Origin: a virus
Length of the DNA stretch: 36,070 bases
IMG/VR virus record: IMGVR_UViG_3300001533_001671
Location: 1 to 36,070 of that record
Strand: one strand, 5' to 3'
Shown: positions 23,840 to 29,650 of the stretch, piece after piece
How positions within the stretch are numbered: the stretch's first letter is position 1
Layout of the letters: the number at the start of each line of letters is the position of its first letter
Program-made: the position numbers and the translations under genes
The notes under the pieces: model-generated
Database searches by the model: none
Told to the model about the DNA's origin: nothing
The model's input: the letters and a program-made list of their open reading frames with translations, nothing else

Positions 23840-24946
23840 ATGAGACAGTTAGCAAGTGTTCAAAAAATTGAAAGTTTGAGTCCTATTAAAGGCAAGGATC
23901 GTATTGAATTGGCGAGAATTCAAGGATGGGATGTTATCGTAGGGAAAGGTACTCATAAGGTCGGTGATCTGGTAGTGTATATTCAATACGACACAGTTCT
24001 TCCCGAAAGACCTGAGTTTGAATTTCTTAGAAGTAGGTGTTGGAATAAACGTTATAAAGGTTTTAGAATTCGTAATATGTCTATGGCAGGTGTGTTTTCT
24101 CAAGGCATTGTTTTTCCAACATCTATTCTTATTAAAGACTCTTATAAGGAGGGTAAGGATGTAACCGATGAGTTAGGTGTTATTAGATATGCTCCAGAGG
24201 AACTATTTGAGAATAGTAAATCTAATAATAATCAAAGTGGTTTGTATAGATTTTTTATGAGGTATGGTTGGTTTCGCAAGCTCTTTGGTAAAACTTGGAA
24301 AGAAAAAAAGGGTAAGTTTCCAGAAAATATTAAGAAAACTGATGAGAATAATGTACAGGCAGTTTTTAATTCTTTGCCAAAAGATCACACTTGGACTGTA
24401 ACTGAAAAGATTGAAGGGCAGTCTGTCACTTGTTCAGTGGAGTCTATTAAGTTAGGTTTTTTTACGAAACGAGATTATAAAGTTTTTTCTAGGAATTGTT
24501 TTGTAGGAGAAGGTGCTTCTAATTGGGGGAAGGTTTCTAAGAAGTATAATATTAAACAAAAACTTCTTAAAGAGAAGACAAAGTACACTATTCAAGGTGA
24601 GATTGCTGGCCCAGGAATTCAAAAAAATATTTATGGGTTACCAGAATTAACTTTATTTGTTTTTTCAGTAATTGAAACTGATACTGGGTATAAACTGCCG
24701 TATGATCTTATGATAGAGCTTTGTGATAAATGGGGGTTGCGTTATGTGCCCATTATTTCTACAGGGTTCACTTTACCAGAAACATCGGATGAGCTTATTT
24801 TAATGTCAAATGGTAGCTCTGTTGTGGAAAATGATCATAAGCAGATTAGAGAAGGTGTTGTGTTTAGGAGTGAACAAAATCCTAGATTGTCGTTTAAAGC
24901 TAGATCACCAGAATATCTAAAATGGTGGGATAAAAAAGGTATTTGA
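23840..24946 (+). CDS. RNA ligase with N-terminal OB domain (DraRnl/DRB0094-like)
   Basis: This is a 368-residue protein. Residues 1-110 (SLSPIKGKDRIELARIQGW, GDLVVYIQYDTVLP) resemble the N-terminal OB module of the Deinococcus-type RNA ligases. After a Lys/Asn-rich linker (~125-170) comes the adenylyltransferase: K190-I-E-G (motif I), VFSRN, IQGEIAGPGIQ (motif III), REGVVF (motif IV, 337-342) and SFKARS (motif V, K353). It should seal 3'-OH/5'-phosphate RNA nicks using ATP. It is flanked by tRNA genes upstream and a tmRNA-like RNA eight nucleotides downstream, which suggests repair or maturation of these RNAs. Confidence 0.9.
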   Translation: MRQLASVQKIESLSPIKGKDRIELARIQGWDVIVGKGTHKVGDLVVYIQYDTVLPERPEFEFLRSRCWNKRYKGFRIRNMSMAGVFSQGIVFPTSILIKDSYKEGKDVTDELGVIRYAPEELFENSKSNNNQSGLYRFFMRYGWFRKLFGKTWKEKKGKFPENIKKTDENNVQAVFNSLPKDHTWTVTEKIEGQSVTCSVESIKLGFFTKRDYKVFSRNCFVGEGASNWGKVSKKYNIKQKLLKEKTKYTIQGEIAGPGIQKNIYGLPELTLFVFSVIETDTGYKLPYDLMIELCDKWGLRYVPIISTGFTLPETSDELILMSNGSSVVENDHKQIREGVVFRSEQNPRLSFKARSPEYLKWWDKKGI

Positions 24947-24953
24947 TTTAACA

Positions 24954-25031
24954 GGGGTCGTAAAGGTTTAGACTATTATTAAAACCCGCAAGGGGAGTAG
25001 TAGGACTTGGGTTCAATTCCCAACGACTCCA
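24954..25031 (+). ncRNA. Mini-tmRNA: tRNA-like domain of tmRNA closed by a short hairpin, no tag ORF
   Basis: Acceptor GGGGTCG / CGACTCC pairs fully and contains a G3-U70 pair with A73, the alanyl-tRNA synthetase identity set. Next is a stemless D-loop analogue, TAAA-GGTTTAGAC (bacterial tmRNA: GG(A/T)TTCGAC). A P2-like helix CTATTATT / AGTAGTAG is capped by CCC-GCAA-GGG, with a GNRA-type loop. Then come GGAC and T-arm TTGGG / CCCAA with TTCAATT. Order and spacing match the 5' and 3' ends of bacterial tmRNA, but the ~300-nt tag and pseudoknot region is absent. No 7-nt anticodon loop with T33 fits. CCA is not encoded. It starts eight bases after the RNA-ligase stop and is probably cut from that transcript. 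Confidence 0.75.
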
Positions 25032-25058
25032 ATAAAAATTTATTACAGGAGGTGTTTA

Positions 25059-25553
25059 TTGAATTGGAGAGAGTATCAAAGTAAGGCAATTCAAACAGTA
25101 ACACATGGTACAAGGGAAAAAGCTCTATCATGTTTTTTGTTTGGTATGCTTGGGGAATGGGCCGAATTAGATGATAAGATCAATAATTCAGCATCAGAAG
25201 ATTTGGTAAAAAAGGAACTCGGTGATTTTTCATGGTACCTGGCTAATTATACAAATGCTATGGGTATACATAAAATTAGTTCAGAGTATGTTAATTTTGT
25301 GGTATATGAACCTTGGAAAGTTATTGCAGAATTTCAAGAGAAAAATAAAAAGTGGTACCGGGATAAAAACTGGGAACTTGATGAGGAGGATTTGAAGGTA
25401 GTAAACAAGTATGTAGGAATTTTGTATGGGTTGTTTAATGAGGTGTGTACCAGAAGGAATTATAATCCCTCAGACATTTATACTTTGAATATTGAAAAAT
25501 TATTTTCTCGAAAGAAACGGGGTACTATTTCTGGTTCAGGAGATGAGAGGTAA
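25059..25553 (+). CDS. MazG-like nucleotide pyrophosphohydrolase
   Basis: This 164-residue protein starts with TTG at 25059 behind AGGAGG. It has the all-alpha NTP-pyrophosphatase metal motif: E33-x2-E36 (GEWAELDD), then E53-x2-D56 (KELGDFSWYL) with 16 residues between, inside the EXXE-EXXD spacing of the family. Members hydrolyse (d)NTPs or related nucleotides to monophosphates and PPi. In phages they cleanse the dNTP pool or affect (p)ppGpp signalling, the latter debated. The C-terminal ~60 residues are a variable extension. Confidence 0.8.
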   Translation: MNWREYQSKAIQTVTHGTREKALSCFLFGMLGEWAELDDKINNSASEDLVKKELGDFSWYLANYTNAMGIHKISSEYVNFVVYEPWKVIAEFQEKNKKWYRDKNWELDEEDLKVVNKYVGILYGLFNEVCTRRNYNPSDIYTLNIEKLFSRKKRGTISGSGDER

Positions 25554-25559
25554 TTAGTT

Positions 25560-25937
25560 ATGGCGTTTTATCGGGCAGAGAGTCCATCACGAAGGCGTAA
25601 ATATAATTTTGATTATGAAACTTGTGTTAACGTTATGACTTCTTTGAAATTTGATAAAGATGGATTTTATGTTTCCGTTAAAGCAGTGTTTTCAGATGGT
25701 GTCATTAGGTTAGTTTATTTGAATAAAAGACAAAAGAATGGGCCTTTGTATGGTGAAGCTGTTGTGTCTGGATATTACTGGGTACAAGGTTGGGTTGATA
25801 TGCATCCAGAAGTAAAGCGGTATACTAATGCTGGATTTATGTTTTGGCCTAAACCTACCGATGCCAATTGTCATATGTTACCGAATTGGAATATTCCTGG
25901 ATGGTCTATGCCAATTCGTAGTGCAGATATTAGATAA
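25560..25937 (+). CDS. Unknown 125-residue aromatic-rich protein
   Basis: ATG 25560 lies six bases after the MazG-like gene. The N-terminus is basic (SPSRRRKYNF). The C-terminal third is unusually rich in Trp, Pro, Met and Tyr (PNWNIPGWSMP). No domain is recognised. It sits in the operon that leads to the recombination genes. Confidence 0.55.
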   Translation: MAFYRAESPSRRRKYNFDYETCVNVMTSLKFDKDGFYVSVKAVFSDGVIRLVYLNKRQKNGPLYGEAVVSGYYWVQGWVDMHPEVKRYTNAGFMFWPKPTDANCHMLPNWNIPGWSMPIRSADIR

Positions 25938-25955
25938 AAACTATTGGAGGAATTT

Positions 25956-26240
25956 ATGAGAAGTATTGTTTATTTTTATGGTGTTGATGGCGTTCTGGAG
26001 AATATGGGTTGGAAGGCAACTATGACCGAAGGTTATGTAGCAGAACTTATCGAGGAAAAGGATACCGGTAAGGATGTAATTGATATTGATGGAAGAAAGG
26101 TAGCTATTGAGTGGTTGACTATTGAGAATGATGTTAATAATTTTTTTACAAAGACTGCTTTGATTTTCTTTAATGATCTTGCGGTAGAAAGTAAGGGTGT
26201 TGTTTTTGAGGCCTCTAATAGAGCTTTGATGATTCTTTAG
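25956..26240 (+). CDS. Unknown 94-residue protein
   Basis: ATG 25956 is chosen because GGAGG at 25946 is ideally spaced; an in-frame TTG at 25944 coincides with the RBS itself. The protein is mixed alpha/beta and acidic (EEKDTGKDVIDIDG). No family is recognised. It lies between two other small genes of the same operon. Confidence 0.55.
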   Translation: MRSIVYFYGVDGVLENMGWKATMTEGYVAELIEEKDTGKDVIDIDGRKVAIEWLTIENDVNNFFTKTALIFFNDLAVESKGVVFEASNRALMIL

Positions 26241-26252
26241 AAGGGGGTGTTA

Positions 26253-26414
26253 ATGTTTAAGAAGATTAAGTTTCTTTTTCCAGGAACATACTACAAGGTC
26301 TATGACGAAAGTCGGGATCGGTACCTGGAAATTTGGAAACAATGGTTTGGTTTTAAGTGGGATGTTACTAAGATTCAGGTTGTAAACCGGAGGGCTGTGA
26401 ATGGCAGAAAATGA
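26253..26414 (+). CDS. Small basic protein (53 residues), unknown
   Basis: ATG 26253 has AAGGGGG upstream and runs 53 codons to TGA 26414. The product is basic and aromatic (FKKIKFLFPGTYYKVY, IWKQWFGFKWD). Its last codons overlap the next gene by 14 bases, and they also contain that gene's RBS (GGAGG). Length and codon context support a real gene. Confidence 0.6.
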   Translation: MFKKIKFLFPGTYYKVYDESRDRYLEIWKQWFGFKWDVTKIQVVNRRAVNGRK

Positions 26415-26844
26415 GTATGACATAGATACTTCTGTTGATAAAAATAATCTGGAAGAAGAGTGGGAAAAGCAAGCTGATCTATATGATAAGTATAGTAAGT
26501 TAGCTAATAACGCCTACCATGCCTATAATACCCTTAAAAATTATTATAATGTTGTTAAGGGGAAGGCAGAACTAGAGGCCAGAGCTGGGGAAGTTGATAT
26601 TGGGTGTAAGATGACAGAAAAGGCCATTGCTGCTTATTTGGAACAAGCTCCAGTTTTAGTTGAGCTTAATAAAGAGATTGCAGAAGCTAAGTATGCTTAC
26701 GAGATGTATAATTCAGCGGTTTTTGCAATGGAACATAAAAAGCGGGCTTTGGAATATTTAACTAAGTTAACATTGAATAACTACTATGTACAGACAGAAA
26801 GCTACGATGATTTCAGAAACAAGATGAATAAACCCGAAAAGTAA
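26401..26844 (+). CDS. UvsY-like recombination mediator (probable)
   Basis: This is a 147-residue, all-helical protein. The pattern (repeated helical heptads, a central AAYLEQAPVLVEL segment, then EAKYAYEMYNSAVFAMEHKKRALEYLTKL near the C-terminus) is what I associate with UvsY-like proteins of T4-related phages. UvsY loads the UvsX recombinase on gp32-coated ssDNA. The next two genes encode a gp32-like SSB and a RecA/UvsX recombinase, so the gene order supports the call. Sequence similarity is by eye only; it could be another helical recombination accessory protein. Confidence 0.6.
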   Translation: MAENEYDIDTSVDKNNLEEEWEKQADLYDKYSKLANNAYHAYNTLKNYYNVVKGKAELEARAGEVDIGCKMTEKAIAAYLEQAPVLVELNKEIAEAKYAYEMYNSAVFAMEHKKRALEYLTKLTLNNYYVQTESYDDFRNKMNKPEK

Positions 26845-26861
26845 AACAAAAATGCAATAAG

Positions 26862-26878
26862 GCCGTTGGCCGTTGGCA
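26862..26878 (+). repeat. Short tandem repeat GGCCGTT in the spacer
   Basis: Two copies of GGCCGTT followed by GGC lie in the 58-base gap before the SSB gene. Self-complementary GGCC units could form a tiny hairpin with a GTT loop. No T-tract follows. It may affect translation of the SSB gene or be chance. Confidence 0.35.
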
Positions 26879-26902
26879 GAAATAAAAACTAAGAGGTGAA
26901 TT

Positions 26903-27991
26903 ATGGGATTAGATTTTAATGCGTTGAGGGGTCGGTATGACCATTACAAGGAACATGGTGTTGATGATGAGAGTGGAGGTGGAAATAACCGTAAACAGGT
27001 TATGAATTTCTCTGATTATGACGATGTGAATTTCTGGAAACCGGAAGCAGGGCCTCATGGAGTGGATATTATTCCTTATGTTGTGTCTAGTAAGAAACAT
27101 CCTACTTTTAAGGAAGGTGATACTGATTGTGTTCTTCAGGTTCATGTTCATCGTTTTGTAGGGCCTAATAAGGATAACTTCATTTGTATGAAGGAGACTT
27201 ATGGGAAGTCTTGCCCTATTTGCGAAGAAATGGAATCAAGGCATAATGCTATCATGGAAGAAGAAATGGCTAAGGGTAAGTCACAAAGAGATGCGTGGAT
27301 AACAGCCAAGAACCATAAATCTGTTAAAGCCCTTAAACCTAAGCACCGTGTGTTCTATAATATTATTGATGTTGATGACAGAGAGAAGGGTGTTATGATG
27401 TTTGAAGCCCCCTATTCTTGGTTTGAACAACCGTTGGCATCACAGTTTACAACTCGGTGTGCTAGAAAGCCAAGCACACCTTTTTTCTTTGATCCTGAGA
27501 AAGGCTCTACCATTATTGTAAAATCTACTGATGAGGAGTATGATGGTCATAAGTTTGTTAAATCAGAGCCTACAGGATTTGAGGATAGGGATGTTGTTTA
27601 TGAGGCCGACATTGTAGAAAGTGCATATTCCCTGGATGCAATGCTTAATATTCCTGCTTACGATGATGTTAAAAATGCTTTTCTGGGAATTGCTACTGAG
27701 GATGATGAAGAGTTTTTTGAAGTCCCTAAGAAGGAAGAGACCCCCAAGACTGTTAAGTTTTCTGTACCAAAGCCCCAGGTTAAGGTTGAGGTAAAAGAAG
27801 ATAAGCCAGAAGAAGTTAAAGAGGAAACTCGGGAAGAGCGGATGGCTAGAATTGCAGCTAAAAAGGCAGCCCCTAAGTTGAAATGTCCTGTAGAAGGTGG
27901 TGTATTTGGTGACGATTATTGTGCTTATGATGAGTGCGAAGATTGTGATCTTGTAAGTGAATGCAGCGAAGCTTCCGATATAGGGATTTAA
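26903..27991 (+). CDS. gp32-like single-stranded DNA-binding protein
   Basis: This 362-residue protein has a basic, flexible N-terminus (GGGNNRKQV). An OB-type core carries a zinc site H83-x11-C95-x8-C104-x2-C107 (FICMKETYGKSCPICEE), matching the His-Cys3 arrangement of T4 gp32. The C-terminal part is Lys/Glu-rich and acidic at the end, as needed for partner contacts. Unusually it ends in a second cysteine cluster (C328, C340, C345, C348, C354). It coats ssDNA during replication and recombination and should work with the UvsY-like and RecA-like proteins encoded beside it. A strong terminator follows. Confidence 0.85.
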   Translation: MGLDFNALRGRYDHYKEHGVDDESGGGNNRKQVMNFSDYDDVNFWKPEAGPHGVDIIPYVVSSKKHPTFKEGDTDCVLQVHVHRFVGPNKDNFICMKETYGKSCPICEEMESRHNAIMEEEMAKGKSQRDAWITAKNHKSVKALKPKHRVFYNIIDVDDREKGVMMFEAPYSWFEQPLASQFTTRCARKPSTPFFFDPEKGSTIIVKSTDEEYDGHKFVKSEPTGFEDRDVVYEADIVESAYSLDAMLNIPAYDDVKNAFLGIATEDDEEFFEVPKKEETPKTVKFSVPKPQVKVEVKEDKPEEVKEETREERMARIAAKKAAPKLKCPVEGGVFGDDYCAYDECEDCDLVSECSEASDIGI

Positions 27992-28012
27992 GCTTCTAGT
28001 TTATGGAGTTTT

Positions 28013-28037
28013 TAGCCCACCTGTTTAGGTGGGCTTA
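28013..28037 (+). terminator. Intrinsic terminator after the SSB gene
   Basis: The stem AGCCCACCT / AGGTGGGCT has a small loop (GTTT) followed by TATTTT. It lies between the SSB and recA-like genes. It may be partial, since no clear promoter precedes the recombinase gene. Confidence 0.75.
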
Positions 28038-28054
28038 TTTTAATGGGGGAAATA

Positions 28055-29056
28055 ATGGATATAGAGGATATAACAAAAGTTTCTGATGATAGGGTTAAGA
28101 AGGTTCGGGAAAAGATTACAAAGAAGTATGGTGCAGATTCTTTAGTAGATTTTAATGGGGAAGTTAAAAAGGTTCCCGCTATCCCCACTGGCTCCTTAAA
28201 ATTAGATAGGGCATTGGGTATAGGCGGGTGGCCTCGTAATCGCATTGTAAACGTTTATGGTGGGGAGAGTTCTTCAAAAACAACTATGGCTCTACACGCT
28301 ATTGCTAATGTTCAGAAAATGGGTGGTTTAGCGGCGTTCATAGATTTTGAAGCGACATTCGATCCGTTTTATGCAAATAGCTTAGGTGTGGATTTAGATA
28401 AACTTTTATTTGCACAACCAGAATCTGCGGAAGAAGGGCTACAAATACTACAAGATTTGGTAGAAACCGGTGAATTAGGCATCGGTGTAGTAGACTCCGT
28501 AGCTGCAATTACAGTGGCGGCAGAGCGCCAAAATGAATTTGATCAAGCTAGTCCTATGGGGGGACAAGCTAGACTTATGGGGATGGTTACTAGGAAATTG
28601 TCACCATTGTGTAAAAAGTATGATACGATGTTGTTCTTTATTAACCAAATTCGATCATCTATGAATCCATATGGCCCGAGTACAGTACAGCCGGGCGGAA
28701 GGGCCTTACCATTTGCAGCTTCTGTTATGGTGGAGTTAAAGAAAAAAGAAAAAGTAGCCGCCGGGAAAGACGACCCCTCTGGAAATGTGTTTTTGGCTAA
28801 GGTAGTGAAGAATAAAGTAGCTCCCCCATTTAGGGAATGTACTTATGAAGTAGCCTTTGGGGAGGGGGTGGTTTTAGAAGCTGAGATACTGGACTTAGCC
28901 GAAGAGTTTGATTTTATTCAAAAAGGCGGTGCGTGGTACACTATTGGAGAAGAGCGGTTCCAAGGTAAACCAAAAGCTGTTATGTATCTGAAAGAGAATC
29001 CAGACATTGCTAATGATCTTGAACAAAAGGTTAGAGAAAAATTAGCAGAAACCTAA
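28055..29056 (+). CDS. RecA/UvsX-type recombinase with atypical Walker A
   Basis: This is a 333-residue protein from ATG 28055 (RBS GGGGGA); ATG 28043 lacks an RBS. RecA-like features: IPTGSLKLDRALGIGGWPRNRI, the strand IDFEATFDP, FINQIRSS (motif after L2), the L2-like PGGRALPFAAS, and a shortened C-terminal domain. The Walker A is GGESSSKT (69-76): the invariant Gly before Lys-Thr is Ser74 (codon TCA at 28274). RecA proteins normally have GPESSGKT. All other motifs are intact, so it is likely a functional strand-exchange protein with altered nucleotide binding, unless the base is an error. Confidence 0.92.
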   Translation: MDIEDITKVSDDRVKKVREKITKKYGADSLVDFNGEVKKVPAIPTGSLKLDRALGIGGWPRNRIVNVYGGESSSKTTMALHAIANVQKMGGLAAFIDFEATFDPFYANSLGVDLDKLLFAQPESAEEGLQILQDLVETGELGIGVVDSVAAITVAAERQNEFDQASPMGGQARLMGMVTRKLSPLCKKYDTMLFFINQIRSSMNPYGPSTVQPGGRALPFAASVMVELKKKEKVAAGKDDPSGNVFLAKVVKNKVAPPFRECTYEVAFGEGVVLEAEILDLAEEFDFIQKGGAWYTIGEERFQGKPKAVMYLKENPDIANDLEQKVREKLAET

Positions 29057-29073
29057 TTATTTTAATTAGCCTC

Positions 29074-29099
29074 CTTGACAGGGGGCTTTTTATATTAAA
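29074..29099 (+). terminator. Intrinsic terminator after the recombinase gene
   Basis: The stem AGCCTCC / GGGGGCT (one G-U) has loop TTGACA and is followed by TTTTTAT. It separates the recombination operon from the next promoter. Confidence 0.85.
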
Positions 29100-29103
29100 A
29101 GGG

Positions 29104-29132
29104 TTGACAAGAGTTTACATTTCTGATATAAT
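29104..29132 (+). promoter_or_regulatory. Perfect consensus promoter before the tail-fibre operon
   Basis: The -35 TTGACA (29104-29109) and -10 TATAAT (29127-29132) have a 17-base spacer. It lies ten bases behind the preceding terminator's T-tract. Confidence 0.88.
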
Positions 29133-29154
29133 ATTGGAAACATAAAGGAGCGTC

Positions 29155-29205
29155 TATGTCTAGGAAGTTAACTTATGGCGTTTTCCCTCGCATATGTATA
29201 GAATA
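29155..29205 (+). CDS. 16-codon leader-type ORF
   Basis: ATG 29155 has an excellent RBS (AAAGGAG) and ends at TAG 29205: MSRKLTYGVFPRICIE. It is the first ORF of the strong promoter and is followed, 70 bases on, by an intrinsic terminator. A leader peptide in an attenuation-like arrangement is possible. There is no run of one codon, so simple amino-acid sensing is not evident. It could also be a cut-off relic gene. Confidence 0.45.
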
Positions 29206-29263
29206 GTCCTACACCTATTTTATTTACTTTTTTATCTAGTTTTTTAAAAAAATTAAGGTCTTT

Positions 29264-29275
29264 ATGTGATATAAT
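29264..29275 (+). promoter_or_regulatory. Extended -10 promoter candidate just before the terminator hairpin
   Basis: TGTGATATAAT has TG one base before TATAAT (29270-29275). No -35 box is seen. A start here would fall inside the hairpin at 29276-29304, so it would give a transcript with a damaged 5' arm; the role is unclear. Confidence 0.3.
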
Positions 29276-29311
29276 AATCCTACAATTTAATAAGTTGTAG
29301 GATTTTTTTTA
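29276..29311 (+). terminator. Intrinsic terminator in the leader of the tail-fibre operon
   Basis: A ten-pair stem AATCCTACAA / TTGTAGGATT has a 9-base loop and is followed by a run of eight T. It lies between the strong promoter at 29104 and the first fibre gene. The motif TCCTACA also occurs upstream at 29207-29213, so an alternative pairing with the 3' arm (TGTAGGA) is possible. Confidence 0.8.
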
Positions 29312-29353
29312 TTTATAAAAAGTTCTTCTTTTACAGATTTTGGAGGTACTGCT

Positions 29354-29650
29354 GTGAGTGCTACAGGTAATATAAATGATAAATTAGGAGTGTTTGTAAA
29401 AACACTAATACAGGATGATACATTCCCTTATGATACCTCTGGATTACATATTGTTTATGTATCTATTGTATCAGATGGTTCTGAAAATTTAGAAATTACA
29501 CTAACATACAAAAATACAGAAAAAGGTACTGGAACTATTTATGTTCCTGCTGGACAAACATTCTCTGCTGTTGTATATGATTTTGATTCTATTGATATTG
29601 TTTCAGGGGATTCATATAAAATTGCTCTTTATGAACGGGGGGCAATTTAA
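29354..29650 (+). CDS. Small virion-type protein, first gene of the fibre operon
   Basis: This 98-residue protein starts with GTG at 29354 behind GGAGG. It is beta-rich (VSIVSDGSENLEITLTYK) with no cysteine or membrane segment, as in short baseplate, fibre or decoration proteins. Its stop TAA (29648-29650) overlaps by one base the ATG of the next, larger fibre gene, indicating coupled expression. A precise role cannot be given. Confidence 0.6.
   Translation: MSATGNINDKLGVFVKTLIQDDTFPYDTSGLHIVYVSIVSDGSENLEITLTYKNTEKGTGTIYVPAGQTFSAVVYDFDSIDIVSGDSYKIALYERGAI

Noticed and set aside
24954-25031. Reading the element as an ordinary tRNA (TTTAG / TTAAA arm with loop ACTATTA, anticodon TAT)
   Set aside because: Position 33 would be C instead of the universal T, no D-arm is left, and the GGAC plus P2 helix features of tmRNA would be unexplained.
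24954-25031. An ssrA attachment-site remnant (att duplication of a tmRNA 3' end)
   Set aside because: Integration leaves only the 3' end. Here the 5' acceptor strand and D-loop analogue are also present and pair with it, and no integrase gene is seen.
24988-25035. A possible tag frame starting at GCA within the tmRNA-like RNA
   Set aside because: It would run through the T-arm and acceptor, has no tag-like ending, and leaves no room for a messenger domain.
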